DNA of 64,000 nucleotides from Kuschelorhynchus macadamiae (taxonomy: Eukaryota > Arthropoda > Insecta > Coleoptera > Curculionidae). A program made the translations under genes and the position numbers. The DNA lies in contig JAUTXW010002370.1 in NCBI GenBank assembly GCA_030620095.1, forward strand, positions 248,001 to 312,000. Reading direction: 5' to 3'. This document shows, piece by piece, positions 36,826 through 45,785 of this stretch. The notes under the pieces are model-generated. The model did no database searches, had not been told where the DNA came from, and saw only the letters and a program-made list of their open reading frames with translations. Within the stretch, counting starts at the first letter, position 1. The number at the start of each line of letters is the position of its first letter.

Positions 36826-37215
36826 TATTCTCATTTTTGTTCGTTGCTTGATTACACAAAAGCATTTGACTTGTTTCACCATGGCGCTTTATTGTCTGTT
36901 TTAAGATGTATATGATCCAATGAAGCATCGGTCTTACTTCTTTCTGAGAGGGCCCGGTATATGGTCCTCGAGAGAGAACGATCAGTAAAGCGTGGTGTTC
37001 AGGCAGATGTTTTTCAGGGATGCATATTGGGACCCCTTCTTTACTACACTTATTATAAATTTGTTGAGTCTCTCGGTCATTGCCAATATAACTTATATGC
37101 CTCTATAGGAAACTATGAATCTTCAAATAAACCAGGACTTATAATTTGCCCTCCATTTCTAGTGACCACCTCTTAAAAATTAATCCAACAAAATCAGTAA
37201 CCTTTTTTTTCTGGG
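36826..37215 (+). pseudogene. LINE reverse-transcriptase relic
   Basis: Plus-strand fragment with LDYTKAFDLFHHGALLSVLR (the DFSKAFD-type A motif, 36847-36906), then KRGVQADVFQGCILGPLL (the GVPQGSILGPLL B motif, near 36988-37040). A degraded YADD region, LYASIGNYES, follows near 37090, and then KINPTKSVTFF. The catalytic aspartates are lost. In-frame stops and at least one frame change are present. It differs from both other reverse-transcriptase families in the window. Confidence 0.75.
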
Positions 37216-37610
37216 CCTCAGTTAAAAGAATAACAAAACACGACTTTTTTTGCTTTTGCAACAAAACATTAATTTGACTGTGCAATAACTCACAAAATCA
37301 GTGATCTCTTTTTCTCCCTCTGTTTCATTTTTTATTAACGTTTTATTTTGTTAACCTCTCATCTTCATATGTTATTTTACGGTATATTATTATTGTTTAA
37401 GCGAGCGATTATTAGGTATTTTTATCATTTAGTCTCACTTTAAATGTATTCTTAAGTTTGTTGTATTTACATACATCTAAATATAAATAAGGAAATTCTC
37501 AATATAATAGCGTCTTCTTTTTATAAGGAAGCTGAATAAACAGTCCTTTATTCCCCAATAATATTTTTACATTTGTAAATTCTGATGTTTTTTTTTTAGA
37601 ATAATAAACC

Positions 37611-37643
<33 letters not shown>

Positions 37644-37645
37644 GT
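37216..37645 (+). repeat. LINE 3' tail with (TTA)n microsatellite
   Basis: T-rich untranslated sequence continuing from the LINE relic. It ends with AATAATAAACCTATTATTA and about eleven TTA units at 37611-37645. A short tandem-repeat terminus is typical of many LINE families. The Penelope-like relic begins immediately to the right. Confidence 0.6.
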
Positions 37646-37654
37646 TTACATTCT

Positions 37655-38830
37655 ACCAGCAGGTAAAGAAAATGCAATAGTGGTCACGGAAAAAAACTCT
37701 GTATAAAATAGACACATTACTTCAGAATGACATAGGACATGATATAGGAAAATACGAACAGATCCAAGAAATTGAAAGGAGAACCTGCAATCTAATTAAC
37801 TCCCCGACTTAGAGAAGAAGAAATTGAAGCCAAGCGTTTCAAAAATTTCTGGTTTAAGGACATCCAAAAATATATAAAGCCAATGTACCGTTTCGCCCCA
37901 TCCGTTGTACAATATTTTCGTCATCTTCCATATTAGGTAATTATTTAGATAGTAATTATTTTAAATCTCTCTACAGGAACTTCTAATTCTTAAATCAAAA
38001 AACCTAAACATTTCGTAGACAAACTTAAGGATTTTAAATTAGATCCCGGCAATTCTTTAGTCAGTTTCGATAGTGAATTCCTACACATATGTTCCTCTTC
38101 GCGATTTAGTTTCCATTATTTCAGATTTATTTAATCATAAAAACTTAGATTCGGTTTTAATTGAATCGATTAGAGAATGCTTAGTATTAAGGTATTTTAT
38201 TTTTTAAAGAATTTTTTATAAATACATCTTGGGTGCGTCGATAACGAACATAGCCACGTGGAAAAAAAATTAACTGTAATTTTAGATGACCTACAAATTC
38301 TAATATAAAATCAACTAAGAAAATTGAGTCAGATAGTGCCATTCTTTTCTTTAATGTGTAAGTATAAAAAAAGATAATGGGATCCTAGGTCATTCTGCTT
38401 AGAGGAAAGTGACACATACACATATATAGTTTTTAGCATTATCCATCTCAGAAATAATAGGTTATTAATGCTTTAATCCCTAGAACTCTGTCGATATATG
38501 ATGAAAATTGAAATCCGAAGAAAACAGTGAAACTGACTGATGTTTTAAAAATAAACGGATATTGCACGAAGATATTAGCCGATCGTTCATATATTATAAT
38601 AACCTCAAAGCTTAACCAGCATTAGATCCTTAACCATTAAGCAGCGCAGTTTTAATTTTTATACAGAGTACCACTGATAAAATTAAAATGATTCTGCGGA
38701 GATCTAACGTACAATCTTTAAAACGCACAAAAAATGGGCAATGTTAAAGGTCGTCGAACAAATTATTTTCAGACGTAAACATTTCTGATATTTTTTATCA
38801 TCCACAGCTAAATCAAGCATATAGATGTCC
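37655..38830 (+). pseudogene. Penelope-like element relic (reverse transcriptase, connector region)
   Basis: Plus-strand PLE body with many stops and frame changes. Recognisable blocks in order: PAGKENAIVVTEKNSV (near 37660); APSVVQYFRHLPY, a worn PRIYGLPKIHKP-type region (near 37895); KLKDFKLDPGNSLVSFD, the motif-A region (38022-38072); a FYKQTSG-like remnant (near 38215); IESDSAILFFNV; and STTDKIKMILRRSNVQSLKR near 38672. The catalytic YVDD and the GIY-YIG endonuclease are absent. It abuts the (TTA)n of the LINE relic on the left and a modular repeat fragment on the right. Confidence 0.75.
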
Positions 38831-38854
38831 CTCTAATAAATGTTTTTAACCGAA

Positions 38855-39075
38855 AAACAACAACGGTTTGGTACGAATCCAAGATGGAGAAACAAAATGA
38901 CGGCTTAATTAAATATTTAAAAATTCTTCCTAACAACTTACCCGATTGACGTTAAATTTTGGTCAAGAGCATGCTCTAGTAACATTTTGGTAAAAATCCC
39001 ATATGGCGCAACAAGATGGCGTCCTAGTGAATGTTTAAAAATCAACGTTAAAAAATATTCTGATGTAATTAAACC
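38855..39075 (-). mobile_element. Modular repeat family fragment (reverse)
   Basis: Two reverse modules with AATCCAAGATGGAGAAACAA and ATCCCATATGGCGCAACAAG, then ATGGCGTCCTAGTGAATG. Truncated at both ends. Confidence 0.7.
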
Positions 39076-39899
39076 TAATTGCTATTCTATCTATCGCATT
39101 ATTGTGTACATATAATTTGAAAATCGGGCTATACGCAAAACACCCCTCTAAGCTCTACGATATGTAAAACGCTTCTTGTGACAACTTGATTTTAATCGTA
39201 GTATGCAAATTCGCGTTTAATAATGCAGATTACTTAGGAAAACTACTTTAAAGCAAGTTTTAAACTAAAATTGCAAAAAGATGCAGTCTGCTTGTTCGTT
39301 TCTTCACACAGTATTTTAAAGCCTAATAATAGTTACAAGATAAACATAGGCGTAGATCTTGATCAGTGTACCAGTATTTTCAGTACAAAGGTAAAAAACT
39401 TTAGTTAGCTACCTTCTTATAAATAAAATTAACGAATGCTGAAAATAAGAAACAAGCATCACTAGATTTTAACTAAAACATGAGCATGTTTTGCTTTGAG
39501 CCCTGAACTACATTAAGCTAGGCATTACCTACTTTTTGGTTCTTAAAAATTTAGCAGACGAGCATTGACTTTATCATTTTAAAACTTGAGATAAGACCAT
39601 TGAGAATCCTTAGACATATTTTGCCTTCATTTTTCTGACTTTATACCAAAGCAAGATTTTATACCAAATTTTGTAGTTTAATTTTAAATCTGACGTTTCG
39701 TAAACGGGGGCCCATCATCACTTTTTTAAATACGGATCTGGATTTTTAATTTCGTTTTTTACAAGCCTTTGATCTCCCAAATCCAATGCCATAACGCACT
39801 TAAATATTAAAAGTATTCTGTCTCGTTCTATCATATTGTCTCTTTTTTAGAAAACCGTAAATTTACTGCCTAACTATTAAGTCTGATACAGTTCTGTGA
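39076..39899. other. Unassigned sequence carrying a fold-back-related fragment
   Basis: Mostly unrecognised. About 39640-39790 resembles part of the right arm of the fold-back element at 20650-22717: both carry a CGGATCTGGATTTTTWATTC segment beside a CGAAACGTC motif. Confidence 0.45.
39688..39722 (-). ncRNA. Hammerhead-like motif in a solo fold-back fragment
   Basis: Minus strand: GTGATGATGG, GCCCCCGTTTA, CGAAACGTCAGATTT. TGATGA and GAAACGTC are intact, but the first base of the box is G, stem II is weak, and no stem I is visible. It shares flanking sequence with the fold-back arms. Confidence 0.35.
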
Positions 39900-40740
39900 G
39901 GTCAAATTCTTGTTAAAAACTAAATAAAAAAATCGGTACAATTCCTTTACCCGGAACTTCCCTCGTTATGAATATTTATTAGGAATCGAGAAATGTGACC
40001 CTATTTGATTCGGTAAATAGTCATTTAGTAACACATATTTTTTTATTGGGCGTCATTTTGTTCAAACATTTTGAATTTCTACCAAAATTTTCTGTCACAC
40101 TTGATTTTTGCGCGTAATTTAAAATATATTGAATATAGTTTTGACAGTGACACATCGCCATTTTGCTCCGTCATATTGAATTCGTACCACAAATTTACTA
40201 GATTATCTCTATGCCAAATAAATGCCTGCACAAAATTTGAAATTAACCCAGTAAGTCGTTTTTCCAGGCTGATTTCTTAAATATTTTATTAGGTCGCCAT
40301 TTTGTTTTGATATCTTGGATTCATGCCAAAATTTTACCAGTTTATTCCTATATAACACTTGATTTTCGTACAAAATTTGGAGTAAATTGGATAACTAGTT
40401 TTTTTCAGTAATAATGTTTAAGGTTTCGCTAAGCCGTCATCTTGTTGCGTCATATGGGACTTTTACTAAAATATTACCGGGTGATCCCCATATGCCCGTT
40501 AATTTTTGACCAAAATTGAAAGTAAATCGTGTAAATCGTTTTTAAGAAGCTATTGCGCAAACTGGCAGACAGCCAGACCGACGAAATTGATAAAAAATAA
40601 TATTTGGTTTTTAGGGACACTAAAACATAGAGATATGTAAAGGGGTGGTTTGTTTCATTTTTACAAACTTTTTATTTGGACGCTATTTTGTTCCGCCATT
40701 TTGAACTTGCACCACAATTATACCAGTTCATCAATAATCG
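39900..40740 (+). mobile_element. Modular repeat family copy (forward, left end present)
   Basis: The edge block TTTACCCGGAACTTCCCTCG (39946-39965), then AGAAATGTGACCCTATTTG. About five modules follow (TGGGCGTCATTTTGTTC, ATCGCCATTTTGCTCCG, AGGTCGCCATTTTGTTTTG) and an end module with GGCAGACAGCCAGACCGACG near 40565. A further module follows and the right end is lost near 40740. Confidence 0.75.
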
Positions 40741-40852
40741 CAAAATTTTATTTTTTGTAAAATGATCAATAATAATAATAACTTTTTCTTCAAAAATTTT
40801 CGTTCTCCAATTATTCTAAAAATATTTTCTTATTCGTGGATTAGGAGAAGGC

Positions 40853-41024
40853 TCAAACAAAACACACTCATTAATTCCTGTGCTACGTTTCGTATCTTTA
40901 TTGATACTTTTTCAAGCACTGGAAACAGAACACAGCGTAAAAATTGAAAAAATTATAAATTAACATTAAAAATATACCTGAATTGTTAGCGTCCTTGTGT
41001 CCCACTTTGCCCATAATTCCTAGA
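40853..41024 (-). mobile_element. ~170-bp insertion carrying a hammerhead motif
   Basis: The right arm of the surrounding inverted repeat reads GGTTAGGAGATGTGACGTG without interruption. The left arm reads GGATTAGGAGA, then about 170 bp of extra sequence, then TAGATGTGACGTG. This defines a small insertion with a possible duplication of a few bases (AGA or TAGA). It has no open frame and holds a hammerhead motif on its minus strand. Confidence 0.65.
40880..40921 (-). ncRNA. Hammerhead-ribozyme-like motif in small insertion
   Basis: On the minus strand: GTGC, TTGAAAA, A, GTATC, loop AATAAA, GATAC, GAAAC, GTA, GCAC. Stem II is GTATC/GATAC (5 perfect pairs) with the same AATAAA loop as the motif at 30968, although the stem bases differ. 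Stem I is GTGC/GCAC and continues beyond an A/A mismatch with TTCC/GGAA (40872-40929). The box TTGAAAA has lost C3 and G8 of CUGANGA, so activity is unlikely. The preserved pairing with different bases supports common RNA structure. Confidence 0.6.
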
Positions 41025-41897
41025 TGTGACGTGAAGGAAGCAATTCACAACGAAAACACACACACACGAGAAACAGTTCAAAACGTAATAAGGCTACGTG
41101 TGGTCAACATAGTACTGATTTGTGCGTGTGCCGTTGGAAAAGAGACAGCTTTTTCTTATTTTTTTTTCTTCAATTGGTTTTACGGTGATATTAAGAGTTC
41201 CAACTAGATGTTATTATGTTAGACTGTCCTGAATTTTTAGCGAGCAAATATCAGGCACAATTACACTTTTATTTGTATAGTACAAAGGAAAACATTAAAA
41301 CTAAAAGTAAATGTTTGTATACTTATTGAATAGTTACAAGTGTAGTTAATAGTTAAAACAAGACAAAAGCAAACAAAACTCGAAGTTTAGTTATTTACAT
41401 ATAAAAGTATTAAAACGAATTACAGAAAAAATACGAACATAAAAAACAATGTTTTGTTACTACCCTTTTTTTTAATAACGTATCTACAATTGTATATATA
41501 AAAAAAGGGAATAAATAGTGTTTTAACTATTAACTACACTTGTAACTACTCAATAAGTATTCAAACATTTACTTTTAGTTTTAATGTTTTCCTTTGTACT
41601 ATACAAATAAAAGTGTAATTGTGCCTGAACTTTGCTCGCTAAAAATTCAGGACAGTCTAATATAATAATATCATGTTGGAACTCCTAATATCACCGTAAA
41701 ACCAATTGGAGAAAAAAAAATCAAAAAAAACTCTCTCTTTTCCAACGGCACACCCACAAATCAGTACTTTATTGACCACACGTAGTCCTATTACGTTTTG
41801 ATTAAGGAACTGTTTTTCGGGTGTGTGTGTTTTTGTTGTGAAATTTTTTCCTTCACGTCACATCTCCTAACCCACGAATAAGAAAATATTTTTAATA

Positions 41898-43349
41898 ATA
41901 ATAACTAGAATCCATGCTCAGACACAACTGTAACTGGTAATGAAATTGTCTAAAACTTTCCCCTTTTATAAGCAAAATCTCGATATAGAGATTCAAATTT
42001 CGGACAACCCCTATAATTTATCAGATGAACACGAAATAAACAGGGTAAGAAGTTCTTGCACCGAATTGAAAACAGAAATGAAGTGGTGTTACGAATCCGA
42101 AGTCTATTCGGATTCGTAACACCATTAATACTCAGCAACTTGCAGATGGAAGTGAATAACAAATACGTGTAATCGCAAGACACTTTTATGATTTTATATT
42201 ATTGAACACGCATTCCCAAAATGCAAACAGATCTATCTTCATAACCCTGACAATAAAGTAATAAAATTCAATAATTCTGGAACAGGTTATTTAACTCCGG
42301 TGTTATTTAGAATAAAAAAATAGTTTTTCTTTGCTGTTTAATCATTCTTTTTATTTTAACAAAAGTTAAGTGGTTTTTAGCATTACTTTATTTACTTAAT
42401 TATGTCATTTATTGGGGTTATTGCCCCCCTTAAATATTATCAGTTGCTCATGAAATCATATTTCGACTAAGGGAGAATTCTATGTCAAACTTGCATACCG
42501 GCGCCACTGCAACTACATTATTTATGTGCATAATCTAGTTATAAACTTAATGCATGGCAAGCTATCTCAGAAATTAACTTTAAATTAAACCTTAATGTTA
42601 GGTTTTAGAAACAAGATCAATTTTCACATCAATAAACTTCTGGCAAGCACGCAAAACCCTTGTGCTCACCTTTGCAGAATCGGGTTTTTGCACCGCTGGA
42701 TTTTGCATATTTTAATATTTTTCAGATATATTGATGTCGTAACTTGTTATAGTCTAAAGGTATTAAATATATTGTTATATGAGAACATAAGGGCAATTTT
42801 AATAGGTTCGAAGCATGAAATCTAAACGCAGTTTTGCTTTATTTTTGCGGGCAGGAAAGTTAATTATTCATATGTTGAGGTAACAATTTTATTACCAAAG
42901 TGGTGTATAATTCTGAAATATCATGCATACATTATAGAAAGTGATAAATGACTTAAAAAATGAAAATGTCGCAAATACTGTTGGCGCATTAGTAGTTTTG
43001 AACATTACGAATGCGACAAATGCACAACCGGTTGCACTGCCATAATTACTAACATAATATGTTAATTAGCTGATTTCTGATTCTTAAATAAGAACGGTGT
43101 CTTTCCTTATAATTAACCATCCATATTTACCTAATTTTAGGAGTTAAAGGTGAAAGTTGTAGAGTAAACAGTACAACTTTTTTATTTAACAAATTTTTAT
43201 AAAAATAAACCAATATTGGTAGTGGTGAATTATAAGGAAAGAACCTGTACAATAAATTTAATAGCATATTCCTGAATTTTACGAAGACTAACTCTTAAAA
43301 ATATGTGCTCCAAATTTTTTCGTTTTCTATGATTAATTCTTACAATAAT
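41898..43349. other. Unassigned sequence with a perfect hairpin
   Basis: No gene recognised. Contains the 18-bp hairpin at 42084-42124. A 77-codon minus frame that spans the hairpin is a by-product of it. Confidence 0.4.
42084..42124. other. Perfect 18-bp hairpin, 5-nt loop
   Basis: TGGTGTTACGAATCCGAA (42084-42101) and TTCGGATTCGTAACACCA (42107-42124) are exact reverse complements around the loop GTCTA. There is no T-run to suggest a terminator, and no flanking repeat was recognised. Confidence 0.9.
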
Positions 43350-43396
43350 TAGGAAATCATGGTTCTTGGGTTTAGACCGAGTCAAATTAGAATTAC

Positions 43397-43440
43397 TTTC
43401 CGACGTTTCGCCACCGATTACACAAGGCATCTTCAGGGAT
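43397..43440 (-). ncRNA. Hammerhead-ribozyme-like motif of PLE, left end
   Basis: Minus strand: TCC, CTGAAGA, T, GCC, loop, GGC, GAAAC, GTC, GGA. CTGAAGA fits CUGANGA exactly. Stem II GCC/GGC and stem I TCC/GGA are short but perfect, and the cleavage triplet would be GUC. Hammerheads in PLE terminal repeats are established. Stem III is only ACGU. Confidence 0.65.
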
Positions 43441-43499
43441 CTTCATTGCACAAGATCAAAACACTGAATGAGCTTTGATGGACAGAGTTCAGGTATGTA

Positions 43500-44042
43500 T
43501 ACTCCACCTGTGTCGTCGACGCATGCGACTGGTTTACGTCTGGGATTATTATAACGCCTAATCAAACGCCTAATACCTGTAGTGCAATAACCGTTTAATT
43601 TTAAAGCTTCAGTCAGTTTTTCTGTTCCTTCCGGAATTTAATTTGTAGCACATATTGGCAAAGCCCTAAATGCTAATTAATTGAGGACAGATTATTTTCG
43701 AGATGGATGATGGTAGCAGCAATAATTTAAATATTTGTTCGTCTGTGTCGGTTTCCTGTAAATAGTATGACTTAGGGTGCCGTTCTCTTTTTTTTGTACT
43801 AACACATCAAGGAAGAGAATGACACCATCTGACTCAATTTCCATAGTGAATTTTCTATTAGAATGTTGTTGGTTTAGATGATCTAAAAATATAGTTAAAT
43901 TTTCTTCTTACAAAGTATCATCTAGAAAGCCTCCATAGAGATGTACGCTACCACAGGAGATAGCGAGGATCCTATGGCAGGACCCGAAGTTTGCTCATAA
44001 AATGTCCCTTGAAAGATGAAATATGTGGACGTTAAGCACTCT
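43500..44042 (-). pseudogene. PLE reverse-transcriptase relic (part of inverted pair)
   Basis: From 44042 downward on the minus strand: FQGTFYEQTSGPAIG, then SSLSPVVA (the PLE QTSG-A-GSPLSPVVAN block), a gap where YVDD should be, then DHLNQQHSNRKFTMEIESDG, VILFLDVLVQKKENGTLSHT, IYRKPTQTNKYLNYCCYHHP. Further remains of the thumb region continue to about 43500 (EKLTEALKLNGYCTTGIRRL). The catalytic aspartates have been lost by a short deletion near 43920. Several frame changes and stops. Confidence 0.75.
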
Positions 44043-44044
44043 TA

Positions 44045-44530
44045 TTAATTCAGTTAAGATTGAATTAAAGTTTTTATGTTGAAATGTTTTGAGATCCAAC
44101 ATTCGCACAATCTTTAGTATACACACAAAGATTGGGCAATGCTTAAGGACATCAAGAGATATAATTCATTTGCAATCAGAAGAAGTTCTTACAATTCCAT
44201 GTTTCTGCGGTAAACTGTACACCGGAGAACTTGGACGGTCTGTGTCTACTAGATTCAAAAAGCATGAAAGATGTATAACAATATAACATATTGTTCAATC
44301 CGCTATCGCTGAATACCAACACACAACAGGACACATGATTAATGTAAAATATACTAAGGCTCTTGCATTAGTCTCCAGTTGTTATAAATGAAAAATCAAT
44401 TGAAATTATCAAGCACCCTGAAAATTTCAATACTACCTGCTACATCATACGTGGAATCTAATAATCACAGTGAGATATGCGCCGATGAGTACAGGTCGGG
44501 TATAAATACCTGAACTCTGGTCATCGGAGT
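44045..44530 (+). pseudogene. PLE GIY-YIG endonuclease relic (part of inverted pair)
   Basis: Reads RSNNIRTIFSIHTKIGQCLR, then the GIY-YIG block VLTIPCFCGKLYTGELGRSV, STRFKKHERCI at 44189-44280, followed after a stop by QSAIAEYQHTTGHMINVKYT. The GIY-YIG signature is worn (the second half reads LYTGE). The CxCG-K-Y-GE-GRSV spacing and the downstream SA-AEH...TGH pattern match the Penelope/Neptune endonuclease. The endonuclease would make the first-strand nick during retrotransposition. Confidence 0.75.
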
Positions 44531-44560
44531 CCATTCAGTGTTTTAATCTTGTGCAGTGAA

Positions 44561-44606
44561 GATCCCTAAAGAAGCCTTGTCAATCGCAGGCAAAACGTCG
44601 GAAAGT
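44561..44606 (+). ncRNA. Hammerhead-ribozyme-like motif of PLE, right end (decayed)
   Basis: Counterpart of the left-end motif: GATCC, CTAAAGA, AGCCT, loop, AGGC, AAAAC, GTC, GGA. The box (CTAAAGA) and the GAAA (AAAA) each carry a substitution, while stem II GCCT/AGGC is intact. Probably inactive. Confidence 0.55.
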
Positions 44607-44739
44607 AATTCCAAGTTGATACGGTGTAAACCCAAGAACCATGCTTTCTTAATTGACTCCAGACGTGAAAGCTTTCTTACTATCCTATAACAATTGATAA
44701 TACTACCTAATACCAATATGACTTCTAGGAAATTACACC

Positions 44740-45472
44740 TGCGTTAAGTTAATAAGTACATAAGTACTATCGGTTGTTCAAAATACCTCTTTCCAGGGAA
44801 GCTTTCAATCAGGAATTGCAGATTATAAAACAAATTGCTTTCAACAACGGTTTTCCTATCCACTCCATCAATAGACTTTATTTTAAGTTTTTCAATAAAT
44901 ACAAACTTTCCTTTCATATTATTCACTCCAAACGAACACTTAAAAAATGCTTCAAAGGTTTAACATTTTTTGATTATATTTCAATGCAGGTGGCGAAGTT
45001 TTTCAAACATTTAGATGTCTCAATTGCTTTTAAAACAGTAAACTCACTTAAGAGACATCTAGTAATGACCAAAGATAAGACTGAACATCTCTCAAAATCA
45101 GGGGTGTACTCATTGGGCTGTAGAGATTGTTCTGCTGTATATATCGGACAATCAGGGAGAAGGATTTCCACTAGGGTCCGGGAACAATTTAGCCTTTTCG
45201 ATAAATATAAAAACACTGATATCACTGAGACAAAGTCGGCTTTTGCTAACCACTTGCTAACAACTGGACCCCATTTTTCTCTACCAAACAATGTAAAGAT
45301 ACTACACGAGTGTCCAAAGAGTAAAAAAGTGGATTTGTTAGAGAAGATGGAAATTACAAAGGCTAAAAGAAGCCCAGTTTTACATTGTGTTAATGATGTC
45401 TTCAATTTCGAACCTCAACTAATTTTTAATAATCTTGGCACTAATATTAATCGGCAGGAAGATAATGTATAA
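44740..45472 (+). pseudogene. Penelope-like element: connector and GIY-YIG endonuclease, 5'-truncated open frame
   Basis: Open for 232 codons from the first Met at 44774, but truncated, so that Met is not the true start (similarity begins just upstream). The N-terminal half matches the PLE region after the reverse transcriptase (NQELQIIKQIAFNNGFPIHS) with KFFKHLDVSIAFKTVNSLKR. The endonuclease follows: KSGVYSLGCRDCSAVYIGQS at 45098-45157, the GVY and YIG halves with CxxC between them, then GRRISTRVREQF, SAFANHLLTTGPHF and LLEKMEITKA, where the glutamate is the expected catalytic acid. All signature residues of GIY-YIG appear intact. The reverse transcriptase is missing. This PLE belongs to a different family from the inverted pair on its left. 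Confidence 0.8.
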
Positions 45473-45483
45473 ACTTTTCATTG

Positions 45484-45556
45484 GACCTGCTGGTAGAATG
45501 GTGGTCAGTATCTCGGTGTGTCACGCCGGAGGCTCGGGTTCAATTCCTGGGTATAT
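45484..45556 (+). pseudogene. tRNA-Asp(GTC)-like sequence
   Basis: Contains AGTATCTCGGTGTGTCACGC, then CGGAGGCTCGGGTTCAATTC. The D-arm-like segment TGGTGGTCAGTAT, an anticodon stem TCGGT/GCCGG around loop GTGTCAC (anticodon GTC), and a T-arm TCGGG/CCTGG with the B box GGTTCAATTC all resemble tRNA-Asp. The acceptor ends do not pair, so it is a pseudo-tRNA or a tRNA-derived SINE head. It starts 12 bases after the stop codon of the PLE frame. Confidence 0.7.
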
Positions 45557-45785
45557 CAATAACCTTTTTTTTATATTTTTTATTTATATATTTTTTTGTC
45601 TTTTATTTGATTCAACTTTTATCTGCGCGTGTCAATACCTTAGTTTCTTAACCTCATCTCAGTGTGTATTTTAACATGTGACGTTATAGTTGTTTGATTT
45701 GTTCTTGTGATTTTAGTTAATGTCGAAGGTCTGTTTGATTTTTGTATATTTATAGTGATAGTTTTTGATTGTTATATTAATTGTA

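Larger units (their letters stand above)
40811..41897. repeat. Long inverted repeat (about 0.38-kb arms, 160-bp spacer)
   Basis: The left arm (40811-40852 and 41021-41359) and right arm (41520-41897) are inverted copies at high identity. Paired blocks include AAATATTTTCTTATTCGTGG, ATGTGACGTGAAGGAA, CGTGTGGTCAA, CCAACGGCACA-type, TTTAGCGAGCAAA and AACTATTAACTACACTTGTA. The spacer is 41360-41519. Comparing the arms shows that 40853-41020 is an insertion in the left arm only. No transposase is encoded. The structure is a fold-back element or a palindromic duplication. Confidence 0.85.
43350..44662. mobile_element. Penelope-like element pair in inverted arrangement
   Basis: Two 5'-truncated PLE pieces face outwards from a junction near 44042: the minus-strand piece holds reverse-transcriptase remains and the plus-strand piece holds the endonuclease end. 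Their outer ends are inverted copies of one another (about 43350-43520 and 44490-44662), sharing CATTCAGTGTTTT, CTTGTGCA, GAAGATCCCT, AACGTCGGAAAGTAATTC and ACCCAAGAACCATG. A TATA-like GTATAAATACC occurs in the right arm (44499-44509). Inverted and partial-tandem PLE copies joined in this way are an established outcome of their insertion. Confidence 0.75.

Noticed and set aside
44974..45405. 143-codon minus-strand open frame
   Set aside because: Antisense shadow of the PLE GIY-YIG frame, which has clear family motifs on the plus strand.
45484..45556. Functional tRNA-Asp gene
   Set aside because: Anticodon and T arms fit, but the acceptor strands do not pair and the D-arm has extra bases; kept only as a pseudo-tRNA or SINE-like sequence.
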